A stretch of 32,564 bases of DNA, taken from the NCBI GenBank assembly GCA_051453625.1, contig JBOZIK010000001.1:269474159-269506722 (forward strand), written 5' to 3'. Made by a program: the position numbers and the translations under genes. Position 1 is the stretch's first letter; the number at the start of each line of letters is the position of its first letter. This document shows positions 1-10,465 of the stretch, piece after piece. The notes beneath the pieces were generated by a model. The model did no database searches. It was given only the letters and a program-made list of their open reading frames with translations, and was not told where the DNA came from. This stretch comes from Welwitschia mirabilis (lineage: Eukaryota > Gnetophyta > Gnetopsida > Welwitschiales).

Positions 1-1
1 T

Positions 2-214
2 CAGAGTGCTATACATCTAGCGAAGAATCCTGTTTATCATGCTAGAACTAAGCACATTGATGTTAAATATCATTTCACTAGGCACAAGATCGTGAAAGGC
101 CTATTAGATATTTGGAAAATTCACACACATGCAAATCCTGTTGATTTCCTGACAAAGGTTGTTGATGGCACAAACCAAAAGGCATGTTGTAATGGAGTTG
201 GATTGGGGATGTGA
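2..214 (+). CDS. Copia retrotransposon RNase H, C-terminal fragment
   Basis: This is the last 70 codons of a Ty1/Copia polyprotein, open from the window edge to a TGA at 212-214. It matches the RNase H tail that removes the RNA strand during reverse transcription. The visible landmarks are QSAIHLAKNP near the start, the ARTKHIDVKYHF block, and ANPVDFLTKV, the usual ADMLTK box near the end of Copia RNase H. No stop interrupts the part in view. The rest of the element lies to the left of the window, so its integrity cannot be judged. An 86-bp untranslated stretch (215-300) leads to the LTR. Confidence 0.85.
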   Translation, partial: QSAIHLAKNPVYHARTKHIDVKYHFTRHKIVKGLLDIWKIHTHANPVDFLTKVVDGTNQKACCNGVGLGM

Positions 215-300
215 GCTAGAAGTACAGAAGAAGGCATCTCTTGGAGTTTCAAAAGGAGTTGTTCTTGAAGACTCGCCAAACTTGTCTTTAGGTAGCATAA

Positions 301-674
301 TGTTGGAAAAGTGAAGCCAAATTTGTCTTATTTATATTGTAATGTTATGTTTTAATATTGAACCCCTTTGTAATATTGTAAAAAGAGGTTATGTTTTAAA
401 ATCCTTGGGATATTTAAATAAAAGAAAAAGGAAAGGAAGGAAAAGGCAAGGAAGTTTCTAGATTGTCTTGGTTTGAAACCCTAAACCTATTTAAAGGTTG
501 CTTGGGGGTTTGTTTTGGATTGTGATTCTTTTCGCTCCTTGAATAAGATCAAGAGCTCTGCTTGCTTCCCATGGGTTTTCTTGCAAGGGTTTTCCACGTA
601 AATCTCTGTGTGTTGTTATTGTGCTCGTTGTTTCGTTTTGTTTAGCAATTGATTTTTAGTAAAGATTCATAACA
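301..674 (+). mobile_element. 3' LTR of the plus-strand Copia element
   Basis: The LTR opens with TGTTGG at 301, 86 bp after the RNase H stop, and probably ends at AACA (671-674), mirroring the TGTT start. A TATA-like CTATTTAAAG lies at 487-496 and an AATAAG polyadenylation-like signal at 542-547, the normal order for an LTR promoter and terminator. The right boundary is supported because sequence from about 675 onward matches a second place in the window (from about 14000) that has nothing to do with Copia. The polypurine tract before 301 is weak. The 5' LTR is outside the window, so the target duplication cannot be tested. Confidence 0.65.
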
Positions 675-1015
675 AGTCATGTACTTATTCAATACATTGA
701 CTTAATAAATTGCATTTTCTGTTCCTTAAATTGTGCATCATTTTAAATTGTAGATCAATGATCTTATTGTTATGTAAAATCTGATTCACAGTTTGAGACT
801 CAGCCAATTAGATCCCTTCAATGACTTGCATTAAATGTAGATTAGACGCATTGTTATTTGTTTAAGTTGTAATTTAGGTTGTATAACAACAGTAACATTT
901 GTTCTCTCCCTCGTACACTTCTCCTCTTTAAACTCTTTTCTTCACTGAATATGATATTTGAGATTGTTAAATGATGTGAAAAACATGCTTTGAGACATGC
1001 ACAACAGTTCCATCA
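675..1015 (+). mobile_element. Gypsy 5' LTR, 3' part
   Basis: About 340 bp that match 14000-14330 in direct orientation at roughly 80% identity by eye, with scattered indels. Shared blocks include CAAGTCATGT at the left, TAAAATCT and AGCCAATTAGAT in the middle, and ATGCTTTGAGACAT near the right end. Homology stops just before a tRNA-Asp-like primer site, as expected for a 5' LTR. The left part of the LTR is missing here, apparently cut by the Copia insertion ending at 674. The divergence between the two copies implies an old insertion. Confidence 0.7.
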
Positions 1016-1020
1016 CGTTT

Positions 1021-1038
1021 TCGCATCATTGCCAGGGA
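1021..1038 (+). other. Primer binding site, tRNA-Asp type, decayed
   Basis: The 18 bases match 13 of 18 positions of the complement of the plant tRNA-Asp 3' end, the primer site used by Athila/Tat Gypsy elements. Four of the five differences are transitions (G to A or C to T), the pattern left by deamination of methylated cytosine. The site sits just inside the end of the LTR homology, where reverse transcription would start. From here to about 1370 is leader sequence with no recognisable coding region. Confidence 0.6.
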
Positions 1039-1370
1039 GGCCAAGCATGTCTTCCAAAAAAGAGATCCTCAAGGAAGGCTACAAGCAAGGTCAAGTCTTC
1101 CATGCTTTGTTTTGTATTCTTGGTAGATTTAAGTAGTGAATTAATGAAAGGATTCGTATACACACTACTCAAGTTTGACTACTCTACCCTTCCATAATTT
1201 ATGCTTTTCTTTCCCATTATTAATAATAAAAGCTTAGTACGAGCTTAGTAATTGAGGCCTTCTACACTCCGACCTCTTGCATGTGGTGGAGTAAAAAATT
1301 TGCTCTTATTTTTGTTTATATTTTTTCTCTACCAAAAAGTTCTAGTAGCCACCATTTACATGTCATCCTA

Positions 1371-2800
1371 TGCCTCAAGGATTGAACAGTGATGAAAGGT
1401 TGATTAAAGAAGACATTAGAGAATTGCTATTTAATTTTAGACAATCCCATGATCCTAGGCCCAATTCACAAAGAGAAGTTTTGTATGAAGGATCTTCTTC
1501 TTTAGTGAGTTAATGGAGGCCACTCCATTAAACCTTTTGACTATAGCTTAACTTGATAGTGAAGACTTTAAAGAAATCCCCAACAGTGGTCAATTTCCTC
1601 CCTTGTCTGATTCACCACCATCTGCATCAAATAGATCTCCTCCTCCTATAAGATCTCCTAATCCAATGACTGTCGCTTTAAACAACAAAACAAGTACTTT
1701 AACCAGCCCTAATGCCTCACTCAAAGACTTATTACTAAATCAAAAAAGCAGGGCTAATAATTTAATTCTTCTTCCAGCTAGAGAAAATGTAGAAATTTGT
1801 AACTCTTTCTATGTACCCTAAATTTCATGGTCATGGTAATGCAGATCCCTATAATCACCTCTCTAAGATAGAACAGATTGCTAAAACTGCAAGAAAGGAT
1901 GTAATCAATAGAACATTCTTAAAAACTTTCTACTCACTGTTAGAGATGAAGCAAAATGTAGTTTAACTCTTTTCCAAACTATAATATTTGAACCTGGGAT
2001 GGGATGTCTATGGATTTAATTGAACAATGCATCACTAGCCAAAAAATTCAAGAGTTAAGAAAACAAGTTAGTGGATTCAAACAAAAAGATGAGGAAGATT
2101 ATTGTGTAGCTTTTGAACAACTCATAGCGTATGTCACGCAAAACCCAAGTAATGAATTCCAAGCATACCAAATTGAGGCCATTTTCTTCAAGGACCTAAC
2201 CCTTGTACTAGGCAAACGGTTGTTTTTTTGAGTAGCCAAGACCTACTAGATTGAGATCTTACACCCACTTGGTAGAAATTAGAACAAATTCGAAATGAAA
2301 TTGGAACAAATTCGAAATGAGTACAACATGGCCAATGACTAATAAAAACTGAAACAAAATTTGTGAGGGAGTTGATGAAAGAAGTCAAAGACATTGAATA
2401 CCCTCAAACAATAGTATCCACTTAGAAATAGCATCATTAATTGAATCCTTTAATTCAACTATGAGAGAAGTTTCTTCAAATTTAAAGGATTTAAAAAATC
2501 TTTAAAAAAAGTGGGAAAAAAAACCTCTAGTTCCATATCTCATGTAGTTTTAATGTTGTCTATGTAAGGATGACAGCCTTAAAACAAAACAATTAGTTTC
2601 AATGTTGTCTATGTAAAGATGACGACCATAAAACTAAACAATGTCCAGCCCTTGCCACTTGTAAAGAACTCATTTTTGAAGACATTTGTGCTATCAATGC
2701 TCAACCTAACACAGAAGCTATAGGAGACTTTAAGAGAGCATTTAATTCTTGATTCAGATCTTTTGGTAGCAATGTCCCTAGATTGCCTTACAATATTCAA
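1371..2800 (+). pseudogene. gag: Gypsy gag (Athila/Tat type), frameshifted
   Basis: Degenerate nucleocapsid/capsid gene. Coding signal shifts between frames: a proline/serine-rich N-terminal stretch (1603-1818), a capsid block reading FHGHGNADPYNHLSKIEQIA from about 1824, and a later block around QNPSNEFQAYQ (2140-2170). A zinc knuckle, C-x2-C-x4-H-x4-C, is readable at 2606-2644 in one frame. Stops and frameshifts are frequent, so no Gag protein can be made. In an intact element Gag forms the particle in which reverse transcription occurs. Assignment rests on the capsid block, the knuckle and its position between primer site and protease. Confidence 0.65.
2550..2647 (+). repeat. 49-bp tandem duplication of the gag zinc knuckle
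   Basis: Two adjacent 49-bp units, 2550-2598 and 2599-2647, both beginning around AATGTTGTCTATGTAA. The second keeps all knuckle ligands; the first reads CCLCKDD but has lost the His and final Cys. Since 49 is not a multiple of three, the units are in different frames relative to each other, so the duplication itself breaks the gag frame or arose after the gene had died. Confidence 0.75.
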
Positions 2801-3329
2801 ATCCTTGATTTCAAAAAGTAAAACAAACAATAATTAGGAGCAAGATGTGTTAAAATCAACTTTACATGACTCATAAAACAAACACAAGAAACATACAAAA
2901 GGAGTGAGAAAATGTTGGGAATCTTACAACAAATGATTTTGTGTGACCAATGGAAATAAGGATTATAAGGTAGTGACACAAAGGGGAACAAACACAAATC
3001 TTGAAATTCCAATTAATCTGGATCAAGAAAAAGTGAAGATGAAATCTTGGAATTCCAATTAATTCGGATGAGGAAAAAATTGAAGATGACATTGAAAAAG
3101 TGGCTGCTACAGTCAACCCAAACCAACCCACAACATCTTACAATAATAGTAAAAGAAAAGTTGATGATAAATCAACCCCTTGGATGAAGCATTTAAAGCC
3201 AACTTTCGTACATGATGAATACTAAAGAGAGATAATGAAGGGAATTAACATCAATCCACCTCTTTGGAAAATCCTTCAGGATAGGAGGGACTTGATAACA
3301 AGGAAACAGAAGAGGACTAAGCAGTAAAG

Positions 3330-3790
3330 GTATTTATAGCCTAAAGCACAGCATCTTTTGTAACTGATAAAGCACACAAGTATATGGATCCAAGAGCAAC
3401 TATTGTAAATATGATCTTAGAAGGGAGTAAAAAAGTAAGGAAATTTGACTTAGGAACAAGTGTGAATGTCATGTCTCTTTACCTAGCGAAAAGACTGCAA
3501 TTGGAAGAAAGTATACAACCTACTGATATAATACTAGAATTGATGCTTTTGTTACAAAACTAGTAGGAATCATTAACAACCTTGTACTCCAACTTGATAA
3601 AAGATTTTACCCCACTGTTTTTGTTGTCCTCCAAGTAGCTAATGAAGGTGGGTATCCATTAGTTCTAGGGAGAGCTTTTTGTGCCACTGCCCATTGCATC
3701 ATTGACACAAGAACAAGAATGATGACATTATCTTTTGGAAATCAAAAATTTTAATATTAGTGTCTTTGATCTAGCTGAAAAAGCAAAATT
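3330..3790 (+). pseudogene. Gypsy aspartic protease, frameshifted
   Basis: Retrotransposon protease that would cleave the polyprotein. The active-site block reads DLGTSVNVMS at 3447-3476, the Athila/Tat version of D-x-G. The flap/C-terminal block PLVLGRAFCATA appears in another frame near 3657-3692, followed by TLSFG. Stops and at least one frameshift separate them. The stretch 3790-4093 continues as decayed polyprotein linker up to the inserted hAT element, with no domain I can name. Confidence 0.7.
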
Positions 3791-4093
3791 GACAGATGAA
3801 ATAATAGAAGTAGAGATTCAATGATTAAAGATTTCAAATTAATTTCATCCCAACCCTTTGCAAAAATCTTAACCCATTCCAAAATTGTCCCTTTCCAAGT
3901 TCATGCTAGTATTGAGGACATTGTCATCCAATCTTCTTTAAACTCTTCCAATCCTTATCAATTAATTGAAGACTTGTTAAAAAGAATCTAAACCCATTTG
4001 AGGAAGATTAAGAAAACATTTTTGAATCTCAAAGAAGCAAATTTTGAAACAAAATTATAACTCTATCTTAGGGGAAGGAATGGAGATTCCAAC

Positions 4094-5109
4094 CATAGTT
4101 AGATGGATTGGAACAGATCATAGAGTTTTTTTTTTTATTCGGAAGTTCCGGATCGCTGGATCGCTCTAGATTGTTTTACAGATTGCCACAGATCACATAA
4201 ATATAAAAATAAAAAATAACATATATTTTAAATTTGTTATAAATATTATCACTATAGGTTACATAATAAAAAATAATGTATATTTAAAATTTTTTATAAA
4301 TATTATCATATTAGAAAAAAGGAGGGAATGAGTGATCCTATTGCTAACAGACAAGAGCACAAGATTCATCACCCTAGCAACTGGTGTTCTGTACCATATG
4401 CAACATTTTACATTTCAACCTGATGCTTCTAGTGCTCCATTTTCTGCTTGCAACTCTATCTTTTGAGCTTCCTATATGCAGTTGCACTGTCTGTCATTGC
4501 AGCGGCACCTTTGCCATTTGCAGGAGGAAAGAACAATTGCGTGGAAGAGAACTAAAGCTAAAATGGTGAAGTTTATTGCTCATTTTCAAAGCTGTAAATC
4601 AAACACTATGAAGAGATTGCAAATTGTAGAGAACCTAAGACCTCTGTAACGCACCTTCCAGAAATTTGCCTTTGATGCACTTACGCCTTCTATAATTATG
4701 AATTTGGAAGAATTTCAAGAAGACTTGCACAATACATCTGTGATCTGTGATTCAGAAGAGCGATTTGGAATGTGGTGATGAATAGTCTGTCTTCCTTCAG
4801 TAAAAAGTGAGAAACAAGTCCAACATCAAGCAGCACCCACAGAAACGAAAAATTCTCAATGGAAGAACACAACAAGGGATAAAAGAAGACGGATCACTAA
4901 TTTCACCAAAGAATCTAGAAAATAAAGAAAGAGGGAACTCTGAAACTTACCAAGAGGATTTCAAATTCATGATCGATCACCAATTCCTTTTTACTTCTGT
5001 CGATAGATGCATCACATATCGTACTTTCAAACCGATTTAAATCGCATTTGTTTCCAACGCAATCCAGATCGTACCAAATCGCGCTCTCAATCTACTCCAC
5101 CTAACTATG
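4094..5109. mobile_element. Non-autonomous hAT element (MITE-like), copy 1
   Basis: A 1016-bp insertion with terminal inverted repeats CATAGTTAG(A/G)TGGA at both ends and a perfect 8-bp target duplication, ATTCCAAC, at 4086-4093 and 5110-5117. Eight-base duplications are the hallmark of hAT transposons. It interrupts the Gypsy polyprotein between protease and RT, whose coding signal resumes at about 5118. No transposase is encoded. Inside are an AT-rich imperfect direct repeat (about 4195-4316) and a less AT-rich centre (4370-4800) of unknown origin. Its left arm resembles the right arm of the element at 12637-13168. Confidence 0.87.
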
Positions 5110-5117
5110 ATTCCAAC

Positions 5118-6680
5118 ACATCAGCCAAAGTTGAAAGAATTGCCTAACAATCTTAAATATATCTTTGTCCATGGTGACTTCAAGAAATTTTTGATTATTT
5201 CATCATCTTTTTCTAAATTGAAGAAGCTCAAATAATTGATGTGTTAACAAAACAAGGTTCAAGGTTTCACATGGACTAAAAAGATTTATGTGGTATTCCT
5301 CCTAAAATTATTCAACATAAAATCTATCTAGAGGGAAACACTCAGCCTATAAGACAACCCCAAGTAACATTAAACCTAGCATTAGGCAAGTCATTAAAGA
5401 AGAAATCATTAACTTAATTCATCCTAATATGATTTATCTTATTGCCAACATGGACTAGGTTATTCCTTTAACAATAATTACTAAGAAAAGAGGGAAATGG
5501 GGAATATGCATTTATTTTAGAAAACTCAACAAACATACAAACAAACATCATTGCCCATTACCCTTCTTAGATCAAATTTTGAATAAGATACAAGGTCATG
5601 AATATTATTGTTTCTAAGATGGTTATTGTGGATATAACAAAAATTTTTGTTACAAATGAAGACCAGTCCAAGACCACTTTTACCCCATCTTTTGGAACTT
5701 ATGNNNNNNNNNNNNNNNNNNNNNNNNNNNNNNNNNNNNNNNNNNNNNNNNNNNNNNNNNNNNNNNNNNNNNNNNNNNNNNNNNNNNNNNNNNNNNNNNN
5801 NNNCTTATGCTTATAGAAAAATTCCTTTCGATTTATGTAACACTCTAGGAACCCTTCAAAGGCCTACGTTAGGTATCTTTACTAACATGTTGGAAGAATG
5901 TATTGAAGTCTTTATAAAACCTAGCTTACAATTGAGTTAAGAAAAAAGCGTATTTTTAGTTCAAAATGGAATTGTCCCTAAGCATATACTGTCAAAACAA
6001 GGGATTGAGGTTGACCCTTAGTCTAAGTCATTAAGGACACAGCACCCTAAACTACTTTGAGGCAAACTAGATCTTTCCTAGGCCATGTTGAATTTTATAC
6101 AAGGTTTATATAAGACTCTACAAAAAATTACAAACCTCTTCATCAACTTCTAGAGGACATCAAATTTGAATGGAATAGTTTATGTCAAGAAGCCTTTCAA
6201 ATCCTAAAGGAAGAGATTTCAATTGCATCCATTCTAACTAGCCATATTGGTCAAGAGATCTTGAGCTCATGTGTGGCGCTACTGATCACGCTAGTGGTGT
6301 AGTCCTGTGGCACAAAGATGGTAAACATTTCATGTAATTGCATATACTAGCACAACTCTTTCTGGAGTTCAACTCAACTATATGGTTATAGGAAAAGAGT
6401 TACTAGTAATTGTCCATTCTCTGAAGAAGTTTTGCCATTATCTATTAGGATATCACACTAACATGTATACTAATCAGTTAGACATGTGTTATCTCATGAC
6501 CAACGCAACTCTGGAGTTATAAGATGGATTTTATTGCTTTAGGAATGCAACCCTACGATGATATAAAAACTTGGAAAAAAAGTATGTTGTAGCTGACCAT
6601 CTAGCATGCTTCCCCTTTTCACCGTCTTCAATTGAGACCTTGATTACCAAACATGAATTCCCTGATGATCATATATTTCT
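5118..6680 (+). pseudogene. pol: Gypsy reverse transcriptase and RNase H, with a 100-N gap
   Basis: Decayed RT followed by RNase H of an Athila/Tat-type element. RT blocks in shifting frames include LPNNLKYIF (about 5135), KRGKWGICI then FRKLNK (5490-5530), HCPLPFLDQ, GHEYY (5595), and after the gap the YAYRKIPFDLCN segment. RNase H is visible as CGATDHASGVV (about 6272-6304), the decayed primed-aspartate block, then QLNY and EKSY-like stretches. Many stops are present. RT copies element RNA into DNA and RNase H removes the template. The N run at 5704-5803 falls inside a conserved RT block. Confidence 0.75.
5704..5803. other. Assembly gap, 100 N
   Basis: Exactly 100 N, the usual placeholder for a gap of unknown size. 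Both flanks carry CTTATG directly at the gap edge, and the RT coding signal continues from one flank to the other as if little or nothing were missing. Confidence 0.95.
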
Positions 6681-6759
6681 TGTGCAAAACACCTCCAAGT
6701 TGGATTCCATGATTTCCATCTCAATGTAAAGTATTTCTCCATGGGGTAGATGAAAATGA

Positions 6760-8530
6760 ATGGTTCTCTTCTTTTTTATATAAAAGACGCAAAGAGCAAA
6801 TAATAAAGAGATTTATCCTTGAGTGGGAACAAAAAGTCATTCAACAATGCCACGAAAGAGTTTGTGGAGGACATTTTAGTGGAAAGAAAACAACTATGAA
6901 AATTCTCCATGCAAGATTCCGTTTTCCACAAGGCTTTTCAATTTTTCAATAAGTGTGAAGCTTCTCAAAAATTTTGAGGGTTCACTCCTAAGAAGAATAT
7001 GCCCCTTTAACCCATCATTGAGTGTGAGATGTTTACTTGTTGGTGGAGTGATTCTATTAGACCTTTAGACCCCCAATCTTGCGGAAATAAATAGATATTG
7101 CTTTTCATTGATTATGTCACTAAATGGGTACAAGTGATTCCTACCATAACTAATGATTCTTTGATCATTTGTCACTTTGGCAAATCTCATCTGTTCTCTT
7201 GTCTTGGTTTTCCTAGAATTCTTATTAGTAATCAAGGAACACTTTTCATTAATAAGATTCGTAGAAAACTTCTTTTTGCAAATGGGAATAAAGCACCAAG
7301 TCACCACTGCTTATCATCCTCAAATAAACAATAAAGTTGAAAATGTTGATAGAAAAATTAAAAAGATACTTTNNNNNNNNNNNNNNNNNNNNNNNNNNNN
7401 NNNNNNNNNNNNNNNNNNNNNNNNNNNNNNNNNNNNNNNNNNNNNNNNNNNNNNNNNNNNNNNNNNNNNNNNNNNNNNNNNNNNNNNNNNNNNNNNNNNN
7501 NNNNNNNNNNNNNNNNNNNNNNNNNNNNNNNNNNNNNNNNNNNNNNNNNNNNNNNNNNNNNNNNNNNNNNNNNNNNNNNNNNNNNNNNNNNNNNNNNNNN
7601 NNNNNNNNNNNNNNNNNNNNNNNNNNNNNNNNNNNNNNNNNNNNNNNNNNNNNNNNNNNNNNNNNNNNNNNNNNNNNNNNNNNNNNNNNNNNNNNNNNNN
7701 NNNNNNNNNNNNNNNNNNNNNNNNNNNNNNNNNNNNNNNNNNNNNNNNNNNNNNNNNNNNNNNNNNNNNNNNNNNNNNNNNNNNNNNNNNNNNNNNNNNN
7801 NNNNNNNNNNNNNNNNNNNNNNNNNNNNNNNNNNNNNNNNNNNNNNNNNNNNNNNNNNNNNNNNNNNNNNNNNNNNNNNNNNNNNNNNNNNNNNNNNNNN
7901 NNNNNNNNNNNNNNNNNNNNNNNNNNNNNNNNNNNNNNNNNNNNNNNNNNNNNNNNNNNNNNNNNNNNNNNNNNNNNNNNNNNNNNNNNNNNNNNNNNNN
8001 NNNNNNNNNNNNNNNNNTTTACAGTACAACTTGGCTAATTTTCTTGAATTTCTCCTTATAAATTGGTTTGTGGCAAATCTTGTGTACTTTCAGCCAATAT
8101 TGCTTTCATTCATTCAAGACTTCTCATACTTTGAATCTGACATATCAAGATTCTAATCTTTATGATTGCCTCCTCTAGATTCAACATCTTGGTGAAAAAA
8201 GGACACAAGCCATTACCCACAAGTTCATAGCCAAAGTGCAAGCCAAATGTTACCATGACAAACATCTTTGTCCTAACTAGTACTTTTATGCAACACAAAA
8301 GCCAATATGATTCATAATGAACTTATGTCTAGATGGCTAAGCCCATACTATATTACAAAGATTTATCCCATTGTGTCATTTGCATTCAAGACACTACAAC
8401 TCAAGAAACCTTTCCTAATAATGGGCAATGTTTAAAACCTTACTTTAAAAGCAACCATTTAAGACAAGACTCCAACCTTGGGGAAGAATTTCACTTAATT
8501 AACCCCTCACAAGAGGGGCGACACTTTGTC
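6760..8530 (+). pseudogene. pol: Gypsy integrase, broken, with a 645-N gap
   Basis: Integrase remnants in order: zinc-binding H2C2 region from about 6838 (QQCHERVCGGHF), catalytic core (FIDYVTKWVQVIPT near 7105-7145; GFPRILISNQGT near 7207-7240; HPQ and VEN near 7315-7345), then, after the N run, the C-terminal blocks QAKCYHDKHL (about 8235-8265) and QCLKPYFKS (about 8426-8452). The catalytic Asp of the usual SDxGT block is Asn here (AAT at 7230-7232), and there are frameshifts and stops. The enzyme would insert element DNA into the genome; this copy cannot. The last block is typical of the pol end in Athila/Tat elements. Confidence 0.75.
7373..8017. other. Assembly gap, 645 N
   Basis: N run of estimated size inside the Gypsy integrase. 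It hides the region between the catalytic glutamate and the C-terminal domain, so open frames that cross it carry no information. Confidence 0.95.
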
Positions 8531-9550
8531 ATTCCAAAAATATTATTAGTGATATTGATGAAGAAGATAAGGATTGTTCTTTTGTAGATTATTGATAGTT
8601 AACTTTCATTTTTACACTTGGATAGTTAACTTTCATGTTTACATTCTACCTGTTACAGACAATTTTCTGAGGTGTGAGCTACCCACAAGCAACCGACTTG
8701 ATACCACAAATTTGAATTGATCCTACGAGGTGCCCCAGTTAAGTCAAATTAATCAAAAGAAGTGCTCAGTTGTCTCAAGAAAGGAAGAAAATAAAAGAAA
8801 AGACAAGAAAACCAGCACAAAGAAGAAGAAGAAAAATTAAGAGATTCTTTCCTAAACATATGCTAAGCCTACTCACAATTACAATCACTAAAGCACCAAA
8901 AAAGGGTGTGTTTCAAGCAACATTTGTGTCCTTGGAATGCCATGTTGATGCGAGTAGATGCTCAATAGATGGGTTGCCAGTTTACATCGTCTACGGATTA
9001 TGTGGTATGGTTTTGACTTCTTCCAGAGAAATTCCAACCTAAGTTGCTAAGTTGTCTCATTTCCTAAGGGCATAGTAGTCTTTGAAACCCATCCTGGCTA
9101 GGTAACGAGGCAATTTAACACACAATAGCTTCAAAGTGTTCCCTCAAATAAAAACGGTTGGCCTTCCCTTTCATTCCACGTCTTGCTTGATAAATAGATA
9201 AGACCTCATAAGATTAACGGTGTTGTGATTTGGGTTTGGCACAGACCTTTGGAAATTGTCTATAGAAGCATGGAGTGCTCTTTTAAAAAGTTGGCTACCC
9301 TATATTAATTCTTCGAGAATCATCTTCTAGCGTTTCTCTCTATTTCTACATCATAATTAGCCATGCCTAGTATAATGTTTTTAGTTAGTTCTTTCTCTGG
9401 TTTGGCTAATTATCCTATTACGAAGCTTTTCCATTTTATAGCATTGTCTAGTCAAAATTCTTCTATCCCATGCTATAATCTGTCTAAACTGAAGAAGCAT
9501 AATTTTTTTAAAATATCTTGATCTACTCCATTTCTTAAGCCATCCCTACT
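8531..9550 (+). other. Gypsy post-pol spacer
   Basis: Untranslated-looking stretch after the last pol block. It contains a purine-rich, Lys/Arg-coding segment around 8770-8840 and a region resembling the inter-ORF leader of Athila/Tat elements (GTGCCCCAGTT near 8731). No conserved protein domain is recognisable. Confidence 0.4.
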
Positions 9551-9555
9551 CATCA

Positions 9556-9723
9556 TCGCTTAGCAACTCAAGTAGCAATGATGCTATAGCCGGATCATTT
9601 CTGCATCCATTGCCTAGTGACACAAGTCCCAATGGTAATCTAAATGGTCATCGTCACTACCTGGTGTCACCTAGTGATAAAGGTATCGATTATGGTGTTG
9701 CCACTTATCCTCACCTAGTGACG
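9556..9723 (+). promoter_or_regulatory. Cluster of TCACCTAGTGACG-like motifs between pol and the accessory ORF
   Basis: Three strong copies of a near-palindromic motif centred on CTAG: TTGCCTAGTGAC (9610), TCACCTAGTGAT (9667) and TCACCTAGTGACG (9711), plus weaker relatives (ATCGCTTAGCAAC at 9555; CGTCACTACC near 9650). The same motif returns at 13611-13718, just upstream of the 3' LTR homology. Position and dyad symmetry suggest a protein-binding array, but nothing here proves function. The stretch from 9724 to 10465 has no further gene-like feature. Confidence 0.4.
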
Positions 9724-10465
9724 ACTCAATGATGTGTCACGACCATTATAAACCATGTCACTTCTTCATTTCCTCATTACAAATCTATTGTTCCTTCTCA
9801 TCTCCCATCACAACTTTGGCTACCCAGCGACCCTCCAGCACTTAGAGATACATCTCCTCACACCCTTCATGAATTTTTAAGTAAGTTTTCTGCATTTTCG
9901 ATCAAATTTCCACGCCTTTAACTAGGGTCTCCTCTACACTGCTCTTCCCTCTTTTTCACCAAAACTTTTTGAAAACCATTTGCAAAAGGGATAGCATTCA
10001 TTTCTCCACATTATACTATAGTATATGCATTATATTCTAAATCATTCAATTCATATTTTCCAAACATTATTCTCACTTCCTTTTTATTAAGACATAAATG
10101 ATTTTGGGGGACTATTTTTCCTTTCCCTTCTTTGCCAACTACTACTGTTAGAATTTTTGTCAAATGTCTTCAAAACTAACACTAGCATGAAATTTACTCC
10201 AAGTTATGAAAAGGGTTCTAGTGAAATCCAAAATTTCTTTTGCTTCTTTTTACTTCGTTTGTAAGAAAAATTGGCCATTGCCTTTCGTATCATATGCATC
10301 CTTTTACGGTGGGCTGCGTTTTTATAGAGTGGGGAATGGGTAGTGCATGAATGTAGTTCTTTACTTCTATAAAATTACTTTAGTGCTTTTACCATTTCTC
10401 TGCTATAATAGGAAACCAAACACATGTTGATATGAAACGTTAACTTGGCGTGTTGTTTCCACAGT

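Noticed and set aside
7177-8061. Long open frames across 7177-8061 and 10879-12057
   Set aside because: Their length comes from runs of N that are read as open; only the short ends are real sequence.
5118-8530. Endogenous pararetrovirus
   Set aside because: The gene order, integrase, LTRs and tRNA-Asp primer site fit an Athila/Tat Gypsy element; no movement-protein or coat-protein blocks are seen.
8770-9042. Small basic protein in the Gypsy spacer
   Set aside because: Lys/Arg richness comes from an A/G-rich stretch; no conserved blocks, and the region is spacer in related elements.
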